The notes beneath the pieces are model-generated. The model worked only from the letters and a program-made list of their open reading frames with translations. It searched no databases and was not told the origin of the DNA. Below are positions 54,070 to 62,479 of a stretch of DNA of 64,000 nt, piece after piece (the stretch's first letter is position 1; every line of letters starts with the position of its first letter). Source of the DNA: Acidobacteriota bacterium (GTDB taxonomy: Bacteria > Acidobacteriota > Thermoanaerobaculia > Multivoradales > J023); assembly GCA_029263315.1 (NCBI GenBank), contig JAJCXR010000028.1, positions 62,001 through 126,000 on the forward strand, read 5' to 3'. A program made the translations under genes and the position numbers.

Positions 54070-55338
54070 CTAGACCCCTCCGCCACCCCGGCGGCGCCTA
54101 GGCGGTGGCGGTACGTCTCGAAGTCGTTGCAGGTCGAGACGCTGCGGCACCAGGCGTTCCGTCGCCGCGCCTCGGGGCTCCAAGGCATGCACCTCCAGCC
54201 GCTGCCGCAGCGGTGCCCCGGGCGCCTCGGCCGGCGGCACGGCGCCACCAGCCCGCAGCAGCAAGTGCTCCCGACCGGCGGTCCATTGATCGTCGTCGCG
54301 GCCCCCGGAAACCAACGGGACGCCCGCCGGCCGCTCCACCGTTCGACCAGTGGCCACGTCCACAACCGTATTTTCTGCCTCCCGGACGCCCAGCACCCGC
54401 TGTCCTTCGATGCGCCTCCGACCCCGCGTTGCCGTCGTGGTGCGACGCTCGCGCTGTTGTCGACTGAAGAGCAGTAGATGGCCCCGTCCATAGACCCAAT
54501 CCACCGCGTCACCCGTTTCGCGGGCCTCGGGCAGAGGCATGGCACGGCCGCTCTGCCGTTCCCGTACTTCGATACAAACCTCTTGATCGGCTCGACAGCG
54601 GCCCTCGGCGATCAATTCGTCGGCCCGCCGCAGCACGTAGCGACCATCGGGGGAAATGTGGAAGGCCCCCGCAGGTTCCACCGAGGCTCGACGACGCCGC
54701 AGGTCATAGCGCATGACACGCCCCGGCGGTTGCTCGCCGAGGGTGCGAGACAGCAGGGAGTCTTCGTCCTCCGTTTGTAGCCAATGGAGCTCGTAGGGTG
54801 ACGTCACCTCGGGCAACCGCCGTTCCTGCCAGGTGCTGAGGTCAAGGATATAGAGGGCGGTCGGCAGAAAGCCGACCCCTCCTTCGTACCAGCGTCCGAC
54901 GACATAAGCCATCCGCTGGCCATCGGGGCTGAAGATGTAGGTTTGCACGTCCCGATCGACCCGGTGCACCACTTGCCCCGTGGGATCCAGGATGACCAGT
55001 TGGTTACGTGGGGGGCTGCGGTAGTCGCCGTCCACCTCGGTCTCGAGGGCGGCGGTGAAGCGGCCTTCGGGGGCAACGCGGACCGTCGACACCACGTCCA
55101 GGGGTGAGCGATAGAGCACTTGCGTCCGGCCGCTCACCAAATCGCCGCGCAGCAGCGTCCGTTTGTCCGTATGGCGTTTGACGATCAAGGGAGCATCGGA
55201 TTGCCGTGTCGGCTGCGCTTTCAGTGTTGGCCCCTCCACCGTCATCCATACGGCCATCAAGATCAATAGAGGGGTGGCGAGCCCGTGCATCGTCACCCCG
55301 ATGGCCGACCCCGGCTGGAGGTTTGGATGGGAGGTCAT
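54070..55338 (-). CDS. TolB-like propeller protein, exported
   Basis: 422 residues, ATG overlapping the stop of the upstream murein endopeptidase gene (ATGA). Hydrophobic leader MHGLATPLLILMAVWMTV at residue ~16-33, so an internal start near residue 16 is possible. Blades: VRVAPEGRFTAALETEVDG, YIFSPDGQRMAYVVGRWYEG, AFHISPDGRYVLRRADELIA. Its C-terminus is Arg/Pro-rich and overlaps nothing. Convergent with the CIS operon (24-bp gap). No catalytic motif; probable periplasmic binding protein. Confidence 0.65.
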   Translation of the reverse strand: MTSHPNLQPGSAIGVTMHGLATPLLILMAVWMTVEGPTLKAQPTRQSDAPLIVKRHTDKRTLLRGDLVSGRTQVLYRSPLDVVSTVRVAPEGRFTAALETEVDGDYRSPPRNQLVILDPTGQVVHRVDRDVQTYIFSPDGQRMAYVVGRWYEGGVGFLPTALYILDLSTWQERRLPEVTSPYELHWLQTEDEDSLLSRTLGEQPPGRVMRYDLRRRRASVEPAGAFHISPDGRYVLRRADELIAEGRCRADQEVCIEVRERQSGRAMPLPEARETGDAVDWVYGRGHLLLFSRQQRERRTTTATRGRRRIEGQRVLGVREAENTVVDVATGRTVERPAGVPLVSGGRDDDQWTAGREHLLLRAGGAVPPAEAPGAPLRQRLEVHALEPRGAATERLVPQRLDLQRLRDVPPPPRRRRGGGGV

Positions 55339-56195
55339 GGAGCCCTCTGCAAACGCAGATGAAAATGATTGCTATGGCCCGAGGCATGACGCAGAAGATG
55401 CTGGCCTCGTCCCGAGGCATGACGGTTCAAGGTATTGCCGTCGAAACCCAGGCGCTCGAGGTCGACGAAGATCACCTCCACCGGGCAGAGCTCGACGAGC
55501 AGGCGCATCAGCTCTTGGGTAGCCTCAGCGTCATAGGCTTCGGGATGGAAGCGCAGATCCAAGGGCGCATCCTTGCCGTCCAGCCGTACGTAGCGCAGAT
55601 CGGCGTCGAGGCCGTTGCGGTGGGACCGATGGGGCGGAAAGTGACGGCCCCGCCGACGTGACAGATCGTTGACATTGATCCGCAGGCCGGTATCTTCGAA
55701 GGCCCGCCCCGTCGTCTCCAAGCACGAGACCATCGTCAGGGCCCCCCAGTCGTCGCTGTCGATGGCGTCGCTCCCCCGATTGTGGAGGTAGCCGGTACCA
55801 CGATCGCTGAGGTTGATGCCTGCCTCCAAATGTCCCTCGTACCAGCTACCCATTGGCCGACTGGGATCGTCCTCGCAGCGGTCCGAGCGGAAGTCGTGAT
55901 ACCCCTCACCGGCGTTGTTGCTCTCGACGGCGTCGCTCAGGCCGTCGCCGTCCGCATCCCAGGGGCGTTGGTTGCCACAGTCGGGGGCGGGGAGAGGTGC
56001 TAGCTCAGAGTCGACAGGTCCGGAGCCGTGGCCGATTTTGGTCTCCGATGAGTCGTCGGTCGAAGGCGCCTCCCGCTGCGATGTCGAGGCTCCACAGCTC
56101 GAGAGCATGCAGACTGCCATGGCTGCAACTCCCATCCAAAGCCACCGGTGCAGCTCTGGAGCTCTTCTTCCCCGGATGCGGCTATTTCGCCTCAT
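55335..56195 (-). CDS. MepA/M74-like murein endopeptidase lipoprotein
   Basis: 286 residues. Signal peptide with lipobox MLSSC (Cys ~34). After a Ser/Asp linker comes a Ca-binding-like GNQRPWDADGDGLSDAVES and then the LAS-type zinc-endopeptidase fold: LSRRRGRHFPPHRSHRNGLD (His and Asp), EVIFVDLERLGFDGN and HASGHSNHFHLRLQ (HxH). MepA cleaves D-Ala-meso-DAP crosslinks in peptidoglycan. It is followed by the propeller gene, overlapping 4 bp. Confidence 0.82.
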   Translation of the reverse strand: MRRNSRIRGRRAPELHRWLWMGVAAMAVCMLSSCGASTSQREAPSTDDSSETKIGHGSGPVDSELAPLPAPDCGNQRPWDADGDGLSDAVESNNAGEGYHDFRSDRCEDDPSRPMGSWYEGHLEAGINLSDRGTGYLHNRGSDAIDSDDWGALTMVSCLETTGRAFEDTGLRINVNDLSRRRGRHFPPHRSHRNGLDADLRYVRLDGKDAPLDLRFHPEAYDAEATQELMRLLVELCPVEVIFVDLERLGFDGNTLNRHASGRGQHLLRHASGHSNHFHLRLQRAP

Positions 56196-56214
56196 GTGAA
56201 GTGTCCACCGGTTT

Positions 56215-57117
56215 CTAGGACGGGGAATCGCGCCAGTAGAAGTAGAGGAAGGTCGCCGTCACCCCGGCCATCACGTGCCACACCACATGGCCTTGAAAAC
56301 CATCGGGATTGCACCAACAACCGCCGGTCTGGGACATCACCCAAACCAAGACGGCGATGGCGAGGGAAAGTAGGGCGGGAAAATAAAAGACCACAAATGT
56401 CCTATCTGAAGCCCGACGCTCCTTCTTCCAGAAGAAAATGAGGGCTTCCAGCACCAGGTAGGCGACCACCACCACCAAGATCACTACGAAGGACGACACC
56501 AGCTCTAGAGCATTAAGGGCGGTAAAGGCAACAACCGATGTGGGATAGGCGATCAGGAAGACGGTTTCCCAGTCGGTGAGCCGGAGCAGGGTGTAACAGA
56601 AGACGAAATTGGCGAAGGTATACATGGACAGGTTGTCCAGGACGCCACCCCATTTCAACAGGGTGGCATGGAAGAACATGCTGCCAAGCCCTAGAAAGAC
56701 GACGATGCAGATATAGAGCAGTGGGTAGAACCTGCCGCCTCGCATGTAAGGGCTCTTGGCGGACTTGCGCTGTCGGGATCGCTGGGCGAAGTAGGCGACG
56801 ATGGTGCCGGTCAGCAGGGCATAGAGGTTCGACAGCGTATTCTGGGGCTGAAGAACTCCAGGTTTGCCGACCTTCGCTGCTTTGAAGTCTTCGCAGAAGC
56901 AGAGATTGGAAGGGTCGCCGCTGGGGTCCCCTTTGAGGCAAGGATCCGGAGGCCCAAAGCCCCCGACACCAATGAACAAGAGGAACAGTGTCAGCACCAC
57001 CGACGAGAAGAACACCAGAATCGCCACCTCTTGGTGACGTTCCAGCCCCTTCAGGGTCTTTCGATTGAAGTAGCTTCTCTGCGGGTTCCTGTCGTACATC
57101 CTGTCGGTCACTTGCAT
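56215..57117 (-). CDS. Ceramidase-family (CREST) membrane protein
   Basis: 300 residues, about seven membrane segments. CFCEDFKAAKVGKPGVLQPQ then NTLSNLYALLTG matches the CREST N-terminal signature (E and the NTxSN motif). The second conserved region is GLGSMFFHATLLKWGGVLDN with catalytic Ser and His, and the third is GHVVWHVMAGVTATF with the last two His. This is the alkaline-ceramidase family, zinc-dependent amidases that cleave the ceramide amide bond. Bacterial members are unusual and imply sphingolipid-like substrates. No neighbouring gene of sphingolipid synthesis is visible. Confidence 0.85.
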   Translation of the reverse strand: MQVTDRMYDRNPQRSYFNRKTLKGLERHQEVAILVFFSSVVLTLFLLFIGVGGFGPPDPCLKGDPSGDPSNLCFCEDFKAAKVGKPGVLQPQNTLSNLYALLTGTIVAYFAQRSRQRKSAKSPYMRGGRFYPLLYICIVVFLGLGSMFFHATLLKWGGVLDNLSMYTFANFVFCYTLLRLTDWETVFLIAYPTSVVAFTALNALELVSSFVVILVVVVAYLVLEALIFFWKKERRASDRTFVVFYFPALLSLAIAVLVWVMSQTGGCWCNPDGFQGHVVWHVMAGVTATFLYFYWRDSPS

Positions 57118-57159
57118 GCGAAACCACCTCTCGGTCGAATCGTCGTAGGGGCCTAACTA

Positions 57160-57951
57160 TTAGCGCGATCGGTCGAAACGTAGCGCCTTGACGATCGAGA
57201 TCAGCGAGCTGATGAGAAAAACCACTGCCCAGATCAAGGCCAGCACCGCCGCCACGATGGCGGCGATGGAGTCGGTGATGTTGGCAAGGAAACCCGGCAC
57301 TAAACCGTGCAATAGACTGACAATGAAATTGGCCAGCAGCGAGGTGACCACCAGCAGCATCAGGCCCTTGTTCTGCAGAAATCGCTGATGGGCGAAGAAG
57401 AGGGCGGCCAGGAATACCAGCTTGCAGAGCATCAACAAGGCCAAGGCGCCGGCCGCCGCACCCTTGGGGAAAAAGCCGTAGATGGCCATATAGGTCAAGG
57501 TGCCGAAGGGGGCGGCCATGAACAGGGAGACCATCAGCAGCAACTTGCCCAGGGCACCGAAAATCGTCGCCAGGGAGCCCAGCAGCACGACGATGGCGAC
57601 GATCAAGGTCAGCACCCCTTGCAGGCGACCCTGCACCCGCTCGGGGATGAGCAGCGCGGTTCCCATCAAGGTTACGGTGAAGAGCAGCAGGCCATCGAGC
57701 CAGGCCAGGGAGGAGATGCCCAAACCGGGTGGAGTGGGATTGTCGCTACGCAGATCCCGCAGGTCTTGCAGTGCAACCTCGGCGTCCTCCGGCAGTTGCA
57801 AGGGGCCAGGTTTTTGGGTGTCCGACATCACCCCTTCCAGATCGACGGCGCTTTCCGTCGGCAGGGCGAAGCGCGTACCGGTCTCCACCAGCACCACCAG
57901 CAGCATGGCAGCCAAGGCGACAAAAAAGAGAGGCTTGCGCAGTCTTCCCAT
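57160..57951 (-). CDS. Multi-pass membrane protein, hypothetical
   Basis: 263 residues. An N-terminal anchor (FFVALAAMLLVVLVETG), a ~60-residue periplasmic segment with Pro-rich QKPGPLQLPEDAEV, then six or so membrane segments (WLDGLLLFTVTLMGTALLI, LIVAIVVLLGSLATIFGAL, LLMVSLFMAAPFGTLTYMAI, ALALLMLCKLVFLAALFF, LLVVTSLLANFIVSLLHGL, IAAIVAAVLALIWAVVFLI). No known family recognised. 43 bp from the ceramidase start. Function unknown. Confidence 0.7.
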   Translation of the reverse strand: MGRLRKPLFFVALAAMLLVVLVETGTRFALPTESAVDLEGVMSDTQKPGPLQLPEDAEVALQDLRDLRSDNPTPPGLGISSLAWLDGLLLFTVTLMGTALLIPERVQGRLQGVLTLIVAIVVLLGSLATIFGALGKLLLMVSLFMAAPFGTLTYMAIYGFFPKGAAAGALALLMLCKLVFLAALFFAHQRFLQNKGLMLLVVTSLLANFIVSLLHGLVPGFLANITDSIAAIVAAVLALIWAVVFLISSLISIVKALRFDRSR

Positions 57952-58088
57952 GGTGAGACCGTCCGCTGTGCATGGAGAGCTGCCTCCATGGCTGTCCGCA
58001 GTTGCCCGAGTCGACGAATATCGATGTCAGTCTATCAAACGTCGGCCAGGGCTTGTGGGCCGGCATGTCTACGGGCGAACGGAGGCTC

Positions 58089-58727
58089 TCAACCGTCGGT
58101 CGCCGCCCTCAGGGCCGCATCGATGCGCTGACGCACCGGCGCTGAGCCCCAGTCGGTGACGCCGATGAAGCTGTCGACGATGCGTCCGTCCACGACGATG
58201 TGGCTCTCCGGAAGCTTATGGGTGTCGAAGCGCTTAGTGACCTGCCAATCCGGATCGAAGAGCGTCTCGTGCAGGCGATCGCCGAGCACATCCGCCACTT
58301 TCTTCTCGTCGTCCGCCACGGCGATGAAGACCAACGCAAAATCAGAGTCGTCGGCATAGTCGTCCTTCAAACGCTGCACTTCGGGCAGCTCCTCGAGGCA
58401 AGGCAAACACCAGGTCGACCAGAAGTGGATCAGCGTCACCTTGGCCATGCGGGTGGAGAGGAAGACCTCGTGGTCGCCGCTGTCATAGAGCTTGCCGTCG
58501 AGGAAGCCCCGCTTGCCACCGGATGAAGGCCAGAACAGGGCCAGCGCGGCGCAAACCAATACCGCGCCCAGCACCCAACGGCTGCTGTTGCCCTTGGATT
58601 TGGTGATCATCGGGGCGTCGGGGCCGGTGGCGGGCGTCGTTGTCGGTGCCTTGTTCACCGTCGCCTCTGGGGCCGGATTGTGGTGGACCGGTGCGTCGTC
58701 GTGCTCAGGATGCGTCTCTTCGCTCAC
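58089..58727 (-). CDS. Thioredoxin-like TlpA-type protein, membrane-anchored
   Basis: 212 residues from GTG 58727, with GAGGAG 6 nt upstream; the frame to 58898 lacks family features. His/Asp/Ala-rich cytoplasmic leader (EETHPEHDDAPVHHN), a membrane anchor (WVLGAVLVCAALALFWP, residues ~52-68), then a thioredoxin fold facing the periplasm with active site FWSTWCLPCLEELPEV (CxxC) and cis-Pro region KLPESHIVVDGRIVDS. Predicted disulfide reductase or cytochrome-maturation helper. Divergent from the tRNA-Ala gene, whose promoter lies beyond its start. Confidence 0.85.
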   Translation of the reverse strand: MSEETHPEHDDAPVHHNPAPEATVNKAPTTTPATGPDAPMITKSKGNSSRWVLGAVLVCAALALFWPSSGGKRGFLDGKLYDSGDHEVFLSTRMAKVTLIHFWSTWCLPCLEELPEVQRLKDDYADDSDFALVFIAVADDEKKVADVLGDRLHETLFDPDWQVTKRFDTHKLPESHIVVDGRIVDSFIGVTDWGSAPVRQRIDAALRAATDG

Positions 58728-58887
58728 CGTCGTCTCCTCGAAGCAGGTAGTCGGATCGTAATGGGCCCCATGATATCTCCGAAGCCCGATCCCTGCGACG
58801 GCAGTTGCCGATGGGGTGCAGGCCCGCCAAAAAAACCGAGCCCGCTGAAGCGCTGAAATGCAATCGGATTTTCGTTTACGGAGGGAA

Positions 58888-58916
58888 TTGACAGGCACAA
58901 AACTCCGCTGTACACT
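58888..58916 (+). promoter_or_regulatory. Sigma-70 promoter of tRNA-Ala
   Basis: TTGACA (58888-58893), 17-bp spacer, TACACT (58911-58916), with the tRNA beginning at 58961, 45 bp after the -10. Perfect -35 and spacing. Confidence 0.8.
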
Positions 58917-58960
58917 TCGCCTCCCGTCGGCGGGGGCCTTGTTTCCCGCTCGCCGGTCGT

Positions 58961-59036
<76 letters not shown>

Positions 59037-59125
59037 TTCCTCGACATCAACGGACTGCACGGCAGCCGTCAGCATCTGCAGAAGGTCTGTAGAGTATAAA
59101 AAAAGTTTGCAGAGTCAGTATCCAG

Positions 59126-59146
59126 CGCCGCCTTCGGGCGGCGTTT
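59126..59146 (+). terminator. Rho-independent terminator after tRNA-Ala
   Basis: CGCCGCC-TTCG-GGCGGCG (59126-59143), a 7-bp GC stem with a stable UUCG tetraloop, followed by TTTGGCGTTT. 90 bp past the tRNA. Confidence 0.7.
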
Positions 59147-59309
59147 GGCGTTTCTGGGGGTTTCGCCCGGACCGGTCATCCCAACCTCGGTCTAGCGTTC
59201 CTCGGTGTACTATGGAGCACGATCCAGCCTCGACATGGAGCAGGTTCATTCTTGCACGCGTGATTCGCTGTAGAGTCTCAAGGAGAGCTGATCAAAAGAA
59301 GGAGACCGT

Positions 59310-59381
59310 ATGCGACACAAGATGGAGACTCCGAGACCATCCAACCTACTTCCGGAAGGCGAGCGATGGCTGCCGTCGTAA
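59310..59381 (+). CDS. Short leader ORF ahead of cardiolipin synthase
   Basis: 23 codons (RHKMETPRPSNLLPEGERWL then PS), ATG 59310 with AAGAAGGAGA (59295-59304) at proper distance. Its TAA (59379-59381) overlaps an ATG at 59381 (TAATG) that is in frame with cardiolipin synthase. The main gene itself has no Shine-Dalgarno, so this leader may drive its translation by coupling. Whether the peptide has a role is unknown. Confidence 0.45.
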   Translation: MRHKMETPRPSNLLPEGERWLPS

Positions 59382-60778
59382 TGCTCATCCACCTGGCAGG
59401 TTTCCTGTCGTCGATCGACGCGGTAATGAGCGCGCGCACAGCCCAAGGCTCGATCGCCTGGGCGGTTCTCCTCAATACGTTCCCTTATCTCGCCGTTCCG
59501 GCCTATTGGGTGTTCGGAAGCAACAAGTTCGAAGGCTATGTCGTCGCGCGGCGTGACGCGAATCAACGCAACAAACTGGTCGAGGAGGAGGTCTCTGAGA
59601 CCGTCGAGCGTTTTCGCGTTGCGAGTGAAGATCGGCCCCAGGCCATGCTCGCGGCGGAGCGCCTGGCTTACATGCCGACCATGGGAGGAAACAAGGTCGA
59701 TCTGTTGGTCGACGGCGAGGACACCTTCGACAGCATTTTGAGTGGCATCGACGAGGCCGAAGACTATGTTCTCGTCCAGTTCTACACCATCAACGATGAC
59801 GGACTCGGTAGCGATCTCAAAGAGCGCCTCCTGGCAGCCACCGAGCGGGGAGTGAGGGCCTATGTCCTCTGCGACGAGATCGGAAGCCATAGCCTGCCTT
59901 CGAGCTACACCGATGCGCTGAAGGACGGAGGCGTTGAATTCTATGAGTTCAACGATCAGAAGGGGCGTCGTTACCGGTTCCAGATCAATTTTCGGAACCA
60001 TCGCAAGATCGTTGTCGTCGATGGGCATCTGGCTTGGATCGGCGGACACAATGTGGGCGACGCATACCTAGGTAAGGATCCGGACTTCGGTGATTGGCGA
60101 GATACACACATGAAGATTGAGGGGCCCGCTGCTCTCACGGCGCAGATCTCCTTTATCGAAGATTGGAACTGGGCGACGGGCTCGATACCCGAGCTCAACT
60201 GGACCGGGCGGGCGGCCGCCGACGGCAGCGATAGCCACGTCTTGGTCATCCCGTCGAGCCCGGCCGATAGCCTGGAGACGGCAACTCTCATGTTCTTGCA
60301 CGCCATCACGTCGGCGCGTGAGCGCATCTGGATCGCCAGCCCATATTTTGTTCCCGACACCGCGATCCTTGCCGCTCTACAACTAGCGAGTCTGCGTGGA
60401 GTCGATATCCGTATTGTCGTTCCCAAGAAGCCCGATCATCTGCTCGTCCATCTGGCGGCGTTCTCCTACTTTGACGACGTCACCAGGACGGGGACGCAGA
60501 TCTACCGGTATCAAGCGGGATTCCTGCATGAGAAAGTCATGCTCATCGATGAGCAAATGGCCACCGTTGGCACCGCGAATTTTGACAATCGTTCCTTCCG
60601 ACTCAACTTCGAGATCACGGCCGCTGTCACCGATTCTGCGTTTGTCGCCAAGGTCGAGAAGATGTTCGAAGAAGACTTCGAGCGCTCTCGTCTCATGGAG
60701 GAGGGGGAAAGTCAGAACAAGCCGTGGTGGTTCCGTCTCGGAGTCCAACTCGCCCGGCTGGCAGCTCCCATTCTGTAG
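59381..60778 (+). CDS. cls: Cardiolipin synthase (phospholipase-D family)
   Basis: 465 residues from ATG 59381 (alternative ATG 59366, five codons earlier). Two N-terminal membrane segments (MLIHLAGFLSSIDAVM; AWAVLLNTFPYLAVPAYWVF) are followed by two HKD motifs: RNHRKIVVVDGHLAWIGGHN and HEKVMLIDEQMATVGTANFD. The typical KGRRYRFQINFRNHR and WIASPYFVPDTAI segments are present. Condenses phosphatidylglycerol pairs to cardiolipin in the inner membrane. Complete, about the usual length. A terminator pair follows it. Confidence 0.92.
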   Translation: MLIHLAGFLSSIDAVMSARTAQGSIAWAVLLNTFPYLAVPAYWVFGSNKFEGYVVARRDANQRNKLVEEEVSETVERFRVASEDRPQAMLAAERLAYMPTMGGNKVDLLVDGEDTFDSILSGIDEAEDYVLVQFYTINDDGLGSDLKERLLAATERGVRAYVLCDEIGSHSLPSSYTDALKDGGVEFYEFNDQKGRRYRFQINFRNHRKIVVVDGHLAWIGGHNVGDAYLGKDPDFGDWRDTHMKIEGPAALTAQISFIEDWNWATGSIPELNWTGRAAADGSDSHVLVIPSSPADSLETATLMFLHAITSARERIWIASPYFVPDTAILAALQLASLRGVDIRIVVPKKPDHLLVHLAAFSYFDDVTRTGTQIYRYQAGFLHEKVMLIDEQMATVGTANFDNRSFRLNFEITAAVTDSAFVAKVEKMFEEDFERSRLMEEGESQNKPWWFRLGVQLARLAAPIL

Positions 60779-60910
60779 AAGGTAGCAGCCGGGCGCCGTA
60801 GAGGGAGATATCATCTTGCCTAACCGGCGAGTCGACAAATCCCATGCAGCGAGCGGCCCCAGGGCCAGGGCACGGCCTCTGTGGAGCCTGGAGAAACATG
60901 CCACAGCACA

Positions 60911-60948
60911 GGGCGGGATGCTCCCGCCCCCCTGAAGTGTTCACTTCA
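60911..60948. terminator. Double hairpin between convergent genes
   Basis: GGGCGGGA-tgc-TCCCGCCC (60911-60929) then TGAAGTG-TT-CACTTCA (60933-60948), followed by TTGTTCT. Serves cls on the plus strand and the Cys-rich lipoprotein gene on the minus strand. Confidence 0.6.
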
Positions 60949-60962
60949 TTGTTCTACAGGTC

Positions 60963-61649
60963 TCAAGGCGCCGCCTCAGTGCAAAAGGGGCCAAAGGACG
61001 CGCCACAGCTGCTCTCGACACAGATGCACATGCAGGGCATGAAGTCGTTCATGGCTTGGCCTGAGCAGGAGGAGGTGCAGCCGGAAATACAGCTGGCTTC
61101 TCTGCCCGGGTTCGTCAAGCCAAAGATCTGGGCGTCGGCTTGATGGTCGGCGTTGGGATCGATGGCCGAAAGGCTGAGCGCATCGGCTGCCCGGGCGCTG
61201 AAGCCGCAATCGTCTTCATAGAAATCGACCAGGTCGCCCAGGAACTCGGGCACCGAGGCCGGCACGTGCTCGATGGGGTGAATTCTGCACGGCATATCCT
61301 GGGTCGAGCCGTTGTAGGCCACTGGGCATGTCCCGGTGTATTGATGGTCACGACGATTCACCGACGATCCGTCACCGCCGGTGACCAAGATCGCCACCGG
61401 TCCGGTGGGAATGTAGTCCGCCGAATCGATCATCGGCGAGAAGGGGTCGAAGGGGTTGAACTGGAAATTACCGGTGGCGTCGGTGGTGGTGACGTAGGTT
61501 CCCCCGGTCGCCTCACAGGTTCTAATCTCGATATTGGAGCCCGCCACGGCGGACCCGTTCTGGCTCACCTGACCACCGGTACAGGCGGAACAGAGCACAA
61601 CGATGAGGATGCATAGGGATCGGGCTGGCCAAGATGTCGTCCAAGTCAT
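60963..61649 (-). CDS. Secreted Cys-rich lipoprotein, hypothetical
   Basis: 228 residues, ATG with GAGGAG ~8 nt upstream. Lipobox VLCSAC (Cys ~23). Domain 1 (SNIEIRTCEATGGTYVTTTD then ATGNFQFNPF) resembles a carboxypeptidase-regulatory/Ig-like fold. The C-terminus is Cys-dense (SCISGCTSSCSGQA then MPCMCICVESSCGASF), likely disulfide-bonded outside the cytoplasm. No family recognised. Confidence 0.65.
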   Translation of the reverse strand: MTWTTSWPARSLCILIVVLCSACTGGQVSQNGSAVAGSNIEIRTCEATGGTYVTTTDATGNFQFNPFDPFSPMIDSADYIPTGPVAILVTGGDGSSVNRRDHQYTGTCPVAYNGSTQDMPCRIHPIEHVPASVPEFLGDLVDFYEDDCGFSARAADALSLSAIDPNADHQADAQIFGLTNPGREASCISGCTSSCSGQAMNDFMPCMCICVESSCGASFGPFCTEAAP

Positions 61650-61740
61650 GATTTGACTCCTCGGTAACTCGGACTCTGGTAAGTCAGAGGCCGGTTCGTT
61701 GACTAGGACGATGCGATCAGGGTCATTCCCTCATTTTCCC

Positions 61741-62115
61741 TCATTCTTTGCGTGGCTCGAGCTTGTTACCCCTGATATTCCCACTGAAATGCCTGCCCAG
61801 GCTCTTCTGGACATCGGGCCACTCAGGGCTGCTGGCGGCGTCAAGACGGCGGTTGATTTCCGCCAGGACATTGGCCCAGGAGTAATTTTTCAGGAGGATG
61901 ACCGGACCACGGGAACAGGCCGGGGCGATGGCTTGGCCGTAGGTGGAGGCCAGGCCGGAGGGGGTGGCGACGCACACCAAATAGCGGTCGCCGGTCTCGG
62001 AGTCTTCAGGGCCGAGGGTCAGCTCGAGCCAGTAGACGACGTCGTTGTCGTCGGGCACCCAGGTGCTGAGGGAGTCGTGGTCGGCACAGTGCCAGGATTT
62101 GAGGTCGGGTCGCAT
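61741..62115 (-). CDS. Imm8-like immunity protein (orphan)
   Basis: 124 residues. RPDLKSWHCADHDSLSTWVP opens as in the Imm8 family, followed by VYWLELTLGPEDSETGDRYL, VATPSGLASTYG and a later PVILLKNYSWANVLAEINRR then EWPDVQKSLGRHFSG. Imm8 proteins neutralise toxic nuclease or deaminase tips of polymorphic toxins. No toxin-like CT domain lies next to it. Upstream DNA has short tandem repeats (62128-62163, 62238-62282). Either an orphan immunity gene or a remnant of a toxin island. Confidence 0.6.
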   Translation of the reverse strand: MRPDLKSWHCADHDSLSTWVPDDNDVVYWLELTLGPEDSETGDRYLVCVATPSGLASTYGQAIAPACSRGPVILLKNYSWANVLAEINRRLDAASSPEWPDVQKSLGRHFSGNIRGNKLEPRKE

Positions 62116-62127
62116 GATCGGGGATCC

Positions 62128-62163
62128 GTCGAACGAATACTAGCGGTCGAACGAATACTAGCG
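62128..62163. repeat. Perfect 18-bp tandem duplication upstream of Imm8-like gene
   Basis: GTCGAACGAATACTAGCG twice (62128-62145, 62146-62163). It lies just before the minus-strand start (62115), i.e. in the leader/promoter. Confidence 0.85.
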
Positions 62164-62237
62164 GGCGTCGATGGACATCGCAATCGACGGTCTCGTGTGG
62201 CGAGGCTGGATCGGTGTGGATCGGGGTCGGGTGCATT

Positions 62238-62282
62238 GAATTAGGTGAATTAGGTGCTGCTGAATTAGGTGCTGAATTAGGT
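62238..62282. repeat. Four GAATTAGGT units
   Basis: GAATTAGGT at 62238, 62247, 62262 and 62274, within an otherwise non-coding stretch (62116-62479). No gene is evident there. The larger gap 62164-62479 otherwise holds nothing recognised. Confidence 0.7.
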
Positions 62283-62479
62283 GCCACCCAAATAGTTGGG
62301 GAGGCTTCGTTGGGATCGCCTCGAGGACCCTTGAGCTCGAAAAAATCTCCTTCTCGCGTCTCGAAGAAGGCCTCAAGCGTCGATAACGTTCAGGCATATG
62401 GCTTCTGAGATGAGGCTTGAACGCAACTCTCCCTGCCAAGCATCCGAGCTCGACGAAAAACCAACGCTAATCGGCGTTG

